Positions 53,923 through 64,000 of a DNA stretch of 64,000 nt are shown piece after piece; position 1 is the stretch's first letter, and every line of letters starts with the position of its first letter. This stretch comes from Geminicoccaceae bacterium (GTDB lineage: Bacteria; Pseudomonadota; Alphaproteobacteria; Geminicoccales; Geminicoccaceae): positions 116,933 through 180,932 of the forward strand of contig JACKIN010000008.1 in the NCBI GenBank assembly GCA_020638495.1, in the 5' to 3' direction. Under the pieces are notes generated by a model that ran no database searches, was not told the DNA's origin, and saw nothing but the letters and a program-made list of their open reading frames with translations. Position numbers and translations under genes: made by a program.

Positions 53923-54074
53923 AACCTGAGGTTTCCAGTAGCGTGGGGACTTTCTCTCTTATAGGTGGAATATCGCTTTTCTCTCTCGCCTGCTTCTGCT
54001 ACAATTTCGCCATAAGAAAAGAAAAGTGGCGCTGCTGCGCTGCTAGGTCGCAAGGATGAGGCATCGGCAAGATC
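53923..54074 (+). promoter_or_regulatory. AT-rich, pyrimidine-tracted region with promoter-like TACAAT
   Basis: In contrast with its GC-rich surroundings, 53935-54026 is rich in A and T. It has a -10-like TACAAT at 54000-54005, though the -35 at the right distance (TTTTCT) is weak. CTTTCTCTCTTAT (53950-53962) can pair imperfectly (about 10 of 13) with ATAAGAAAAGAAAAG (54012-54026) around a 49-base loop. A promoter or structured leader for the small membrane-protein gene is the simplest view. Confidence 0.4.
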
Positions 54075-54104
54075 ATGCTCCCACCACAGGGTCCACTAGG
54101 TCAC

Positions 54105-54248
54105 ATGCGCACCGTCTCCACCCGTAGGGGTGCGCGGCGCGTTCCGGTCAGTTCAGCCAACGGCACGCCACCGCAGCTCGTCATCGTCGCTGCCAGCCTG
54201 GCGCTCTGGACGATCATCATCGCTTCGTTCTCGCTCCTCCTGGGCTGA
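54105..54248 (+). CDS. Small single-pass membrane protein
   Basis: A 47-residue frame with an Arg-rich N-terminus (RTVSTRRGARRVPVSS) and one membrane helix (QLVIVAASLALWTIIIASFS), predicted N-in. An in-frame ATG at 54075 would add MLPPQGPLGH. No strong Shine-Dalgarno sequence is present. It occupies an otherwise empty 420-base gap after bioY, with an AT-rich promoter-like region upstream. The positive-inside layout and clean helix make it more credible than chance, but no family is recognised. Confidence 0.5.
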   Translation: MRTVSTRRGARRVPVSSANGTPPQLVIVAASLALWTIIIASFSLLLG

Positions 54249-54307
54249 AGGGCCCGCTCGGACACGGAACGGGAGTCGATGCGTCCCTGGCCGGGGAACA
54301 GCCGGTC

Positions 54308-54886
54308 ATGGTTGTGCCGTCACGGCCGCGCTTCACGCTGATCGTCGTCACCAGCCGCGACGGCTACATCGCGCCCGAGGGCGGTGCGCCGCCGGGCGTC
54401 TGGGCGTCGCGCGAGGAGCAACGGCTCTTTCGCCATCGCGTCGCCGGCCTCGACTGGACTTTCATGGGGCGGCGCACGCACGAGCTGGCCTGGCGGCCGA
54501 ATCGCCGACGCGTCGTCTTCACGGCCGCCCTGGCCGGGCCGGAATGGCGCCATCCCCTGCATCTCTGGGCCGACCCCGGGCGCGTCTCCCTGGACGCGAT
54601 GCTGGCAGCGGCGACGGCAGTTCATCCGGCCGTGAGCTGCGGCATCCTGGGCGGCGTGGCGGTGCATGACTGGTTCGCCGCCGCGGGCCTGATCGACGCC
54701 GTCGAGCTCACCATCGAGCCGCTGACTTTCGCCGGCGGGCTGCCGCTCTTCTCCTGGTCGCGCGGCATGAAGCCGTGCCATGCGCTGTCGGGGCTCGGCC
54801 TGCTTCAGGTCGAGGAGCAGCCGCTCAACGCCGGCGGGACGCGGCTCCTGCGGTTCGAGCGGCCATCGGGCCCGATCGGGCCCTGA
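54308..54886 (+). CDS. Dihydrofolate reductase/RibD C-terminal-like protein
   Basis: A 192-residue protein with the DHFR-like fold seen in RibD C-terminal and related reductases: LIVVTSRDGYIAPEGG at the N-terminus, TFMGRRTHEL, SCGILGGVAVHDWF and AVELTIEPLTFAGG with GLPLF near the end. It probably binds NADPH and reduces an unknown substrate. It is short for RibD and has no deaminase domain. No riboflavin genes are near. The stop lies five bases from the convergent SDR gene. Confidence 0.82.
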   Translation: MVVPSRPRFTLIVVTSRDGYIAPEGGAPPGVWASREEQRLFRHRVAGLDWTFMGRRTHELAWRPNRRRVVFTAALAGPEWRHPLHLWADPGRVSLDAMLAAATAVHPAVSCGILGGVAVHDWFAAAGLIDAVELTIEPLTFAGGLPLFSWSRGMKPCHALSGLGLLQVEEQPLNAGGTRLLRFERPSGPIGP

Positions 54887-54890
54887 TCCC

Positions 54891-55658
54891 TCAGCCCTGG
54901 ATCGAGTAGCCGCCGTCGGCTGGAATGGCGGTGCCGGTGATGAAGTCCGAGGCCGGGCTGGCGAGGAACACGGTGAGCCCGGCCATGTCCTCCGGCGTGC
55001 CCCAGCGGCCGGCCGGCGTGCGGGTCAGCACCTTCTCGTTCAGCCCCTCGATCTCGGCCCGGCCCCGGCGCGTGAGGTCGGTGTCGATCCAGCCCGGCAG
55101 GATGCAGTTGACCTGGATGTTGTCCCTGGCCCAGGCCGTGGCCAGCGCCCGGCTGAGCTGCATCACGCCGCCCTTGCTCGCCGCGTAGGCCGCAACCACC
55201 GGGATGCCGAAGATCGACATCATCGAGCCCGTGGTGATGATCTTGCCGCCGCCCTGCCGGCAGAGGGCGGGATAGGCGGCGTGAGCGGTGTTGAACACGC
55301 CGTCCAGGTTGATCGCCAGCACCTCGCGCCATTCGGCGAACTCGTACGCCTCGGGGCGCTTCCTGATGTTGATCCCGGCATTGCAGACGGCGATGTCCAG
55401 CCGGCCGAGCTCGGCCTCGACCTCCTCGACCATGGCGACGCAGGCGGCAGGATCGGCGACCTCGCCCACCACGGCTATCGCCCGGACGCCCTCGCTCGTC
55501 AGCTCGGCCGCCGCGGCCGCCGTCTTCGCCTGGTTGCGACCGGCCACCGCGACCGCCGCCCCGGCACGGCCGAGGCCCCGCGCCATGCCGAGGCCGATGC
55601 CGCCATTGCCACCGGTCACGAGGGCGACCTTGCCGCCGAGGTCAAACGGGCTCTTCAT
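54891..55658 (-). CDS. SDR oxidoreductase, KduD/DEH-reductase-like
   Basis: A 255-residue classical short-chain dehydrogenase: VALVTGGNGGIGLGMARGL (NAD(P) site), VCNAGIN, the catalytic Ser and YAASKGGVM, and the C-terminal PASDFITGTAIPADGGYSIQ. It resembles 2-deoxy-D-gluconate 3-dehydrogenase/KduD and the gluconate 5-dehydrogenase group. It is divergent from an alginate lyase gene, and alginate degraders use an SDR to reduce the unsaturated-uronate product DEH to 2-keto-3-deoxygluconate, so that role is attractive. The ATG has GGAGG upstream. Confidence 0.88.
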   Translation of the reverse strand: MKSPFDLGGKVALVTGGNGGIGLGMARGLGRAGAAVAVAGRNQAKTAAAAAELTSEGVRAIAVVGEVADPAACVAMVEEVEAELGRLDIAVCNAGINIRKRPEAYEFAEWREVLAINLDGVFNTAHAAYPALCRQGGGKIITTGSMMSIFGIPVVAAYAASKGGVMQLSRALATAWARDNIQVNCILPGWIDTDLTRRGRAEIEGLNEKVLTRTPAGRWGTPEDMAGLTVFLASPASDFITGTAIPADGGYSIQG

Positions 55659-55684
55659 CAATTGCCTCCACTGGTTGTCCGGCT

Positions 55685-55699
55685 GTCTATCCGTTAGAC
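55685..55699. promoter_or_regulatory. Palindromic operator candidate in the SDR/alginate-lyase divergent gap
   Basis: GTCTA-tccgt-TAGAC is a perfect 15-bp dyad in the 83-base gap between divergent starts. A second half-site-like TAGAC lies nearby at 55724-55728, and GTTGTC/GACAAC arms flank the area. This is the layout of a shared operator for a GntR- or LacI-type regulator, but none is encoded next to it. Confidence 0.4.
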
Positions 55700-55741
55700 C
55701 TCCCGACACATGAGCCCGACAACTAGACGGGAGCCCAAAGC

Positions 55742-56905
55742 TTGCCAAGCCGCGTGGCCGCCGGCCTCACCTTCACGCTCGTCCTCTGCCTCTCGCTGCC
55801 GGCGCTCTCGGCCGACGCACCCGTGGCGGCCAGCGCCTTGGCGCCGAGCGAGTTCGTGGTCACCCGGCCGGGCCTCGTGCTGGTCGATGTCGCGGCACGC
55901 CGGGCGGTGCTCGAGGCGCTGCCCGAAGCCGAGCGCGAGGCGCTCTGCGGCCCGCCTCGCCAGAGCTGGCCGCGCCACGGCGTGCAGCGCAATGTCGGCG
56001 GTGGCGCGCAGCCGGCGCAGACCCTCGCACTCACCATGATGCATGCAGCGGCGAGCTATCTCGCGACGGGCGATCCGGACGCCCGCGATGGCATCATTTC
56101 CAACCTGCTGCGGTTCGCCGAGGCCGATGCGCTCTCGCGCATGACCGAGCCGGTCACGGTCAACCATTTCTACAATCTCGACCGCACCCTGCTGCCGATC
56201 GTGACAGGCCTCGCCATGGTGCACGACGATCCGGCGCTGGCGCCCGACGAGGTGGCCACCATTCGCGCCTGGCTCGACCGGCTGGTCCGGCGGCGCGGGC
56301 CCGACCGCGTGACCAACCCCGAGGTGGCCAGCAGCCGCAACAATCACCGCTACCTGCGCGACAGCGTCACCATGGCCTGGGGCGCCTTCACCGGCGACAA
56401 CGCGCTCTTCTTCGAGGGTGTGAACCGCTACCGGCTGGCGCTCGAGCAGATGCGCGAGGATGGCAGCCTGCCGCTCGAGACCGATCGCGGCCGCGACGCC
56501 CTCTTCTACCAGCGCCATGCCATCGCCTCGCTCGTCGCCATGGCCGAGATCGCCGCCGTGCAGGGCTACGACCTCTACGCGCTGACCAGCGAGGCCGGCC
56601 TCGACCTGCACCAGATGGTGGCTTTCCTCGTCGCCGGGATCGACGATCCGGCCGTCCTCGCCCCCTACACCAAGGCACCGCAGGATCTGGGCTTTCTCGA
56701 CTGGCGCGGCCACGATCGCCACTACATGGCCTGGTTCGAGGCCTACCGTGCCCGCTTTCCCGAGAGCCCGCTCACGGCCCGGCTCGCGGCGCAGATCGAG
56801 GCGCGCGGCTCGCTCGACGGACAACTGGTCGACGAGTACGCGGGCGGCATGACCACCTGCCTTTATGCCGATCCAATGACGCGGGTGGCAATCTCGGCCG
56901 AATGA
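55742..56905 (+). CDS. Alginate lyase family protein (PL5-like), exported
   Basis: A 387-residue exported protein. A signal peptide (AAGLTFTLVLCLSLPALSADA) is followed by an (alpha/alpha) toroid typical of alginate lyase family PF05426. SSRNNHRYLRDSVTMAWGAF holds the catalytic Asn/His/Arg region (NNHRY in AlgL), and LFYQRHAIASLVAMAEIA has the conserved Tyr/Arg/His. Such enzymes cleave poly-mannuronate in the periplasm. The TTG at 55742 has GGGAG upstream and gives a full signal peptide; GTG at 55754 is the alternative. The family may also be a clearing enzyme in polymer export. Confidence 0.85.
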   Translation: MPSRVAAGLTFTLVLCLSLPALSADAPVAASALAPSEFVVTRPGLVLVDVAARRAVLEALPEAEREALCGPPRQSWPRHGVQRNVGGGAQPAQTLALTMMHAAASYLATGDPDARDGIISNLLRFAEADALSRMTEPVTVNHFYNLDRTLLPIVTGLAMVHDDPALAPDEVATIRAWLDRLVRRRGPDRVTNPEVASSRNNHRYLRDSVTMAWGAFTGDNALFFEGVNRYRLALEQMREDGSLPLETDRGRDALFYQRHAIASLVAMAEIAAVQGYDLYALTSEAGLDLHQMVAFLVAGIDDPAVLAPYTKAPQDLGFLDWRGHDRHYMAWFEAYRARFPESPLTARLAAQIEARGSLDGQLVDEYAGGMTTCLYADPMTRVAISAE

Positions 56906-56981
56906 TGCCGGTTAGGCCATTGTGAGCGGCCCGCTCTGCGATTAACCATTGATCGTTCAACGGAAACGGCAGGGACGGGCG

Positions 56982-57335
56982 ATGGGCAAGCTCACCACGC
57001 ATGTTCTGGACACGATGTCGGGGCGACCCGGGCACGGCATGCAGCTCGCGCTCTATCGGGTGGATGGCGCCGACCGGGTCAAGCTCGCCGAGGCCCGGAC
57101 CAACGAGCAGGGCCGGCTCGACCGGCCGATGCTCGAGGGTGCGTCCATGGGCCGGGGCACGTTCGAGCTGATCTTTCAGGTCGGCCACTATTTCAAGCTG
57201 CTGGGTGTCGATCTGCCGAACCGGCCCTTCCTCGACGAGGTGCCGATCCGCTTCGGCATCGAGGATCCGGGTGCGGACTACCATGTGCCGCTCGTCGTCT
57301 CGCCCTTCGCCTACTCGACCTATCGGGGCAGTTGA
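56982..57335 (+). CDS. uraH: 5-Hydroxyisourate hydrolase (transthyretin-like)
   Basis: A 117-residue protein with the HIU hydrolase marks: [19 protein letters not shown] at the N-terminus, [17 protein letters not shown]-like [18 protein letters not shown] with the C-terminal YRGS tetrapeptide. It opens the ring of hydroxyisourate in urate breakdown. The start at 56982 is set by the conserved N-terminus; an upstream TTG-type start is not family-like. Its stop overlaps the xdhA ATG by one base. Uricase and OHCU decarboxylase genes are not in the window. Confidence 0.93.
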   Translation: MGKLTTHVLDTMSGRPGHGMQLALYRVDGADRVKLAEARTNEQGRLDRPMLEGASMGRGTFELIFQVGHYFKLLGVDLPNRPFLDEVPIRFGIEDPGADYHVPLVVSPFAYSTYRGS

Positions 57336-58802
57336 TGCGGCAGCGGCTGCGCTTCCTGCTGGGCCACGAGCCGGTCGAGCTCGAAGCGATCGATCCTACC
57401 CTGACGGTGCTCGAGTGGCTGCGCCGGGTGGCCTACAGGCGGGGCACCAAGGAGGGCTGCGCCGAGGGCGATTGCGGCGCCTGCAGCGTGGTGATCGCCG
57501 AGCCCGAGGATGGGCGGCTGCGCTACCGCGCGATCAATGCCTGCATCCGCTTCATGGCGACGCTGGACGGCTGCCAGCTCCTGACCGTGGAGGACCTGAA
57601 GGCGCCGGACGGCACGCTCCACCCGGTCCAGGCGGCGATGGTCGACAGCCATGGCTCGCAATGCGGCTTCTGCACGCCCGGCTTCGTCATGACCCTCTTC
57701 GCCCTCCACCAGAATGGTGACACGGCGCTGTCGCGCGGCCGGATCGACGACGCGCTCGCCGGCAATCTCTGCCGTTGCACCGGCTACGGGCCGATCATCG
57801 AGGCCGCCCGGCGGATGCGCGAGACGCCGGGCGCGGTGGCGCATCTCGCTCACCGCGAGGCCGAGGTGCTGGCCCGCCTCGATTCCTGGCGCGACGGCGA
57901 GACCCTGGCCATCGGCGAGGGCGGGCGGATGATCTACGCCCCGACGGAGCTCGACGCCCTGCTCGACCTCGCGGCCGATCACCCGCAGGCGACGATCCTC
58001 GCCGGTGCCACCGATGTCGGCTTGTGGGTCACCAAGCAGCAGCGCCGGCTCGATCCGGTCATCTGGCTCGGCCGGGTCGCCGGGCTGGCCCGAATCGAGG
58101 AAACCGAGGACGCCATCCACATCGGCGCCGGGGTCACCTATGCTGCGGCGCACGAGCGTCTGGCCGGGCTCTGGCCGGATGTCGGCGAGCTGGTCCGGCG
58201 GCTCGGCGCCGAGCAGATCCGCCATGCCGGCACGATCGGCGGCAACATCGCCAACGGCTCGCCGATCGGCGACAGCCCGCCCTGGCTGATCGCCGCCGGG
58301 GCGACGCTGCACCTGGCGCATCGCGACGGCCGCCGCTCGCTGCCGCTCGAGGAGTTCTTCCTCGCCTATGGCAGGCAGGACCGGCGGCCGGGCGAGATCG
58401 TCGAGGCAGTCAGCGTGCCGAAGCCCGAGGCGGGGACGGAGCTGCGCTGCTACAAGATCAGCAAGCGCTTCGACCAGGACATCTCGGCCGTCTGCGCCGG
58501 CATCCAGCTCCGCCGCGACGGCGATCGCATCGTCGAGGCCAGGATCGCCTATGGCGGCATGGCGGCGACCCCGCGCCGCGCCCTCCGGGCCGAGGCGGCG
58601 CTGATCGGCCAGCCCTTCGCCGAGGCGACATTCCGGCGCGCCATGGCGGCCCTGGCGGCGGATTTCCAGCCGATCGACGACATGCGGGCCTCGGCCGCCT
58701 ACCGGCTGAAGGTGGCTCAAAATTTGCTTCTCAAGGCGTACCTGGAAGCGGAGGACGCCACGTCGCCGTCGCTCCGCCTCGCCGGCAGGCGCGAGCCCGT
58801 GC

Positions 58803-58810
<8 letters not shown>
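57335..58810 (+). CDS. xdhA: Xanthine dehydrogenase small subunit (Fe-S and FAD)
   Basis: A 491-residue subunit. Two [2Fe-2S] domains hold [10 protein letters not shown] and [10 protein letters not shown] with [10 protein letters not shown]; the FAD domain has [10 protein letters not shown] and [19 protein letters not shown]. With XdhB it oxidises hypoxanthine and xanthine to urate. The start is the ATG at 57335, overlapping the uraH stop. It overlaps xdhB by eight bases. Confidence 0.96.
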
Positions 58811-61099
<2,289 letters not shown>

Positions 61100-61103
<4 letters not shown>

Positions 61104-61924
61104 CCGAAGCCCTTGTCGCCGCCCTTGCTACCATCGACCAGTCGGAGCCGGCGATTCTCGTCGAGATCGTCGAGGCGCTAGGCTCCACGCCGCGCGAGGC
61201 AGGGGCCCTGATGCTGGTCACGGGCGACAGCATCGCCGGCACGATCGGCGGCGGCGAGCTCGAGCATCGGGCGATCCTCAGGGCCCGCGAGGCGCTGGCG
61301 GGCGAGCCAGTGCCGGAGCGTCTCGACCTGCCGCTCGGCCCGGCCTTGGCACAGTGCTGCGGCGGGCACGTGACGCTGCGCCTTCGGCATCTGGCGCCAG
61401 GCGACCGGACGATGTTGGCCGAACGGCTGGGAGCATGGCAGGCGGGCCTGCCGCGCGTCGTTCTCTTCGGCGCCGGCCATGTCGGCCGGGCCGTGGTCGC
61501 GGCCCTCGCCCCCTTGCCCTGCCGTGTCCTCTGGCTGGACAGCCGCCCGGGCCAGTTGCCGGCGGATGCGTCGGGGCTGGTCGAAACTCGTGAAATTGCC
61601 GATCCGGCCGGGTTCGCGACGGCGCCGGGCGACCTCGTCTTGGTCATGACGCACAGCCATCCGCTCGATCTCGCCATTGTCGAGGCGGTGCTGCGGCGGG
61701 GCAGCTTCGCGTGGCTCGGGCTGATCGGCTCGGCCACCAAGCGGCGGCGCTTCGAGCGGCAGCTCGGCGCCGTCGGGCTCTCGGTCGAGCGGCTGGTCTG
61801 CCCGATCGGCCTCGCCGCCATCACCGGCAAGGCGCCCGCCGTGATCGCCGCCTCGGTGACGGCGCAACTGCTCGTCGTCATGGAGGCCCTGACCCGGGGC
61901 CGGCAAATCAGGAGCGTCGCCTGA
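61100..61924 (+). CDS. xdhC: XdhC molybdenum cofactor insertion chaperone
   Basis: A 274-residue XdhC protein: ILVEIVEALGSTPREAGALM near the N-terminus, the CCGGHVTLRL segment and the Rossmann part VVLFGAGHVGRAVVAAL and FAWLGLIGSATKRRRF. It sulfurates and delivers the molybdenum cofactor to xanthine dehydrogenase. The ATG overlaps the xdhB stop by four bases. The large open frame beginning at 59291 is the xdhB shadow until this point. Confidence 0.95.
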
Positions 61925-61951
61925 TGTCCCTCGTTCGATGAGCGGCGCTCG

Positions 61952-63505
61952 ATGACCGTGGCCCGGCTCGTCCTCTCCGGCATCAAGAAGGCCTATCCGG
62001 GCGCGCTCGCCAATGACGACGTGGCGCTCACGGTGGGCCAGGGCGAAATCCACGCGCTGCTAGGGGAGAACGGCGCCGGCAAGTCCACCCTGGTCAAGAT
62101 CATCTATGGCGTGCTCGCCCCCGATGCCGGCGAGATCGCCTGGGAAGGCCGGCCGGTCACGATTCCGTCGCCCCACGCCGCGCGGACGCTCGGCATCGGC
62201 ATGGTGTTCCAGCATTTCTCGCTGTTCGATGCCCTGACGGTGCTCGAGAACGTCGCCCTCGGCCTCGACGCGAAGCTCGACCGCAGGACCCTGGCCGAGC
62301 GCATCACCAAAGTCTCGCAGGCCTATGGCCTGCCGCTCGACCCGCACCGCGAGGTGCACGAACTCTCCGTCGGCGAGCGGCAGCGGATCGAGATCGTCCG
62401 CTGCCTGCTGCAGAGCCCGCGGCTCCTGATCATGGACGAGCCGACCTCGGTCCTGACCCCGCAGGAGGTCGAGCGGCTCTTCTCGACGCTCCGCCAGCTC
62501 GCCAAGGAGGGTGTGTCGATCCTCTATATCAGCCACAAGCTGCACGAGATCGAGGCCCTCTGCGACGCCGCCACCATCATGCGCGGCGGCAAGGTGGTGG
62601 CGCATTGCGACCCCCGGACCGAGACGGCGAGGAGCATGGCGGAGCTCATGGTGGGCAGCTCCTTCGCCGCACCCGAGAAGCCGACCAGGCGCCTGAAGCG
62701 GGCTCCCCGCTTCTCGGTCAACGCCCTCGACCTGCCGACCGCCGAGGTCTTCGGCACGGCCTTGCGCGAGATCAGCTTCGACGTCCAGGTCGGCGAGATC
62801 TTCGGCATTGCCGGGGTCGCGGGCAATGGCCAGAGCGAGCTTCTGGCGGCGCTTTCCGGCGAGCGGCTGACCGAGCCCGGTTTCGTCGTCATCGACGGGC
62901 AGAAGGTCGGTCGGCTCGGGCCCCGGGCGCGCCGCATGCACGGCCTCGCCTACATCCCCGAGGAGCGCAACGGCCATGCGGCGGTGCCGGATCTCACGCT
63001 CGCCGGCAACGCGCTGCTCTCGGCCTTCGACCGGCGCGGCCTGCTCTCGTCCGGGGTCATCCGCCATGCCCGGGCGAGCGCCTTCGCCCAGGAGATCATC
63101 GACCGCTTCAGCGTGCGCGCGACCGGGCCAACTGCCCGCGCCTCGGCGCTCTCCGGCGGCAACCTGCAGAAGTTCGTCGTCGGCCGCGAGATCCTCCAGG
63201 CGCCCAACGTGCTGATCGCCGCCCAGCCCACCTGGGGCGTCGACGCCGGGGCGGCTGCCGCCATCCACCAGGCGCTCATCGACCTCGCCGGCCACGGCGT
63301 CGCCGTCCTCGTGGTCAGCCAGGACCTGGACGAGCTGATGGCGCTCACCGATCGCATGGCGGTGCTCAACGGCGGCCGGCTGTCCAGGCCGCTGGTCACC
63401 GCCGAGGCCACGGTCGAGCAGATCGGCCTCCTGATGGGTGGGCTGCACGACCTGCCGGACGAGGTGCCCCAGGGCGACGGCCAGCCGGAGACGACGCATG
63501 GTTAG
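61952..63505 (+). CDS. Nucleoside/purine ABC importer ATP-binding protein (duplicated ATPase)
   Basis: A 517-residue protein with two ATPase halves, as in sugar and nucleoside importers (RbsA, YufO/NupA). The first half has ALLGENGAGKSTLVKIIYGV, LSVGERQRIEIVRCLL and LLIMDEPTSVL. The second half lacks a proper Walker A but keeps ALSGGNLQKFVVGREIL and AQPTWGVDAGA. Placement after xdhABC suggests uptake of purine nucleosides or bases. Its stop overlaps the permease start by eight bases. Confidence 0.93.
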   Translation: MTVARLVLSGIKKAYPGALANDDVALTVGQGEIHALLGENGAGKSTLVKIIYGVLAPDAGEIAWEGRPVTIPSPHAARTLGIGMVFQHFSLFDALTVLENVALGLDAKLDRRTLAERITKVSQAYGLPLDPHREVHELSVGERQRIEIVRCLLQSPRLLIMDEPTSVLTPQEVERLFSTLRQLAKEGVSILYISHKLHEIEALCDAATIMRGGKVVAHCDPRTETARSMAELMVGSSFAAPEKPTRRLKRAPRFSVNALDLPTAEVFGTALREISFDVQVGEIFGIAGVAGNGQSELLAALSGERLTEPGFVVIDGQKVGRLGPRARRMHGLAYIPEERNGHAAVPDLTLAGNALLSAFDRRGLLSSGVIRHARASAFAQEIIDRFSVRATGPTARASALSGGNLQKFVVGREILQAPNVLIAAQPTWGVDAGAAAAIHQALIDLAGHGVAVLVVSQDLDELMALTDRMAVLNGGRLSRPLVTAEATVEQIGLLMGGLHDLPDEVPQGDGQPETTHG

Positions 63506-64000
63506 GCTCGAGCCCCGGGCCGCGATCAGCCGCAAGATGCGCTGGCTGACGCCGCTTCTCGCCGTGGCGCTGACCGTGCTGACCGGGGCCGTGCTCTTCG
63601 CCGCCATGGGCTACGACCCGATCCGGGCGCTCAGGGCCTTCTTCGTCGATCCGTTGACCAGCCGCTATGGCCTCGCCGAGCTCGGGGTCAAGGCGACCCC
63701 GCTCATCCTCATCGCCACCGGCCTCGCCGTCGGCTTTCGCGCGGGCGTCTGGAACATCGGTGCGGAGGGGCAGCTCACGCTGGGTGCGCTCGCCGGCGGC
63801 AGCGTGGCGCTGCTCTTCTGGAACCAGGAGGGCTGGTGGATCCTGCCGCTCATGGGCATCGCCGGGGTCGCCGGCGGCATGGCCTGGGCGGCGATCCCGG
63901 CCTTCCTCAAGGCGCGCTTCGACGTCAACGAGATCCTGGTGAGCCTGATGCTCACCTATGTGGGCCTCCTGCTCCTGAGCGCTTTGATCTATGGGCCTTT
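63498..64000 (+). CDS. ABC importer permease (BPD-type 2, nucleoside family), 3'-truncated
   Basis: About 167 residues are visible before the window ends. After a short basic N-terminus (VRLEPRAAISRKMRW) there are four or five membrane segments, with TPLILIATGLAVGFRAGVWN and IGAEGQLTLGALAGG typical of the branched-chain type-2 permeases of nucleoside importers (YufP/NupB). The ATG at 63498 overlaps the ATPase gene. A second permease and a BMP-type binding protein are expected beyond the edge. Confidence 0.92.
   Translation, partial: MVRLEPRAAISRKMRWLTPLLAVALTVLTGAVLFAAMGYDPIRALRAFFVDPLTSRYGLAELGVKATPLILIATGLAVGFRAGVWNIGAEGQLTLGALAGGSVALLFWNQEGWWILPLMGIAGVAGGMAWAAIPAFLKARFDVNEILVSLMLTYVGLLLLSALIYGP

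Overview
The window is gene-dense, very GC-rich chromosomal DNA (roughly 70% G+C by eye) with short intergenic gaps and strong GC bias at third codon positions. Gene content and order point to an alphaproteobacterium: argD-argF-hslO, rpoZ-rsh-pyrE beside a NYN-domain gene, rdgB-rph, a mesaconyl-CoA hydratase gene of the ethylmalonyl-CoA pathway, a TRAP transporter, and a HlyU-family gene. A Rhodospirillales/Geminicoccales-type organism fits, but this is inferred from content, not from a marker gene. No rRNA, CRISPR array, prophage or insertion sequence was seen.

Layout. 1-6.0 kb: end of a TRAP permease, a fructokinase-like kinase, then zwf-edd-eda (Entner-Doudoroff). 6.0-11.4 kb: a repeat-bearing secreted protein, a cobalamin riboswitch controlling a small unknown gene plus a CobW-type GTPase, three metabolite transporters and a stand-alone receiver protein. 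11.4-17.9 kb: AmpG-like permease, a Wza-type export lipoprotein, an outer-membrane beta-barrel protein, a PPP-type phosphatase and a GalE epimerase, together a partial exopolysaccharide/envelope region. 18.0-27.7 kb: an envelope operon of a large MscS channel, TamA (with a lipobox), TamB and an ABC-2 permease. 27.8-33.3 kb: argD, argF, hslO, a lipoprotein, a class III aminotransferase and alkB. 33.3-41.3 kb: mesaconyl-CoA hydratase, small secreted proteins including an odd two-in-one reading frame, a degenerate nuclease-fold protein, glyA-sdaA, a Sel1 membrane protein and uronate dehydrogenase.

41.4-49.7 kb: DUF4332 and HlyU proteins, NYN protein, rpoZ-rsh-pyrE, two tRNA-Ala genes in opposite orientation around rdgB-rph-yggU-yggT, and a cupin-SnoaL fusion. 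49.8-53.9 kb: BCCP, biotin carboxylase, PxpB, PxpC and the biotin transporter BioY in one run. This is a split biotin-dependent carboxylase whose substrate is not obvious, and it is the best candidate here for a poorly described system. 54-56.9 kb: a small membrane protein, a DHFR-like protein, and a divergent SDR/alginate-lyase pair. 57-64 kb: hydroxyisourate hydrolase, xdhABC and the start of a nucleoside-type ABC importer, a purine salvage/catabolism unit.

How the parts connect. Hexose, uronate and possibly alginate breakdown would converge on KDPG and Eda. Serine/glycine (sdaA, glyA), arginine (argD, argF) and purine (xdh) genes supply central nitrogen and one-carbon metabolism. The MscS/TAM genes and the export genes serve the envelope. 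All functions are read from sequence motifs and remembered family features; no database search was run.
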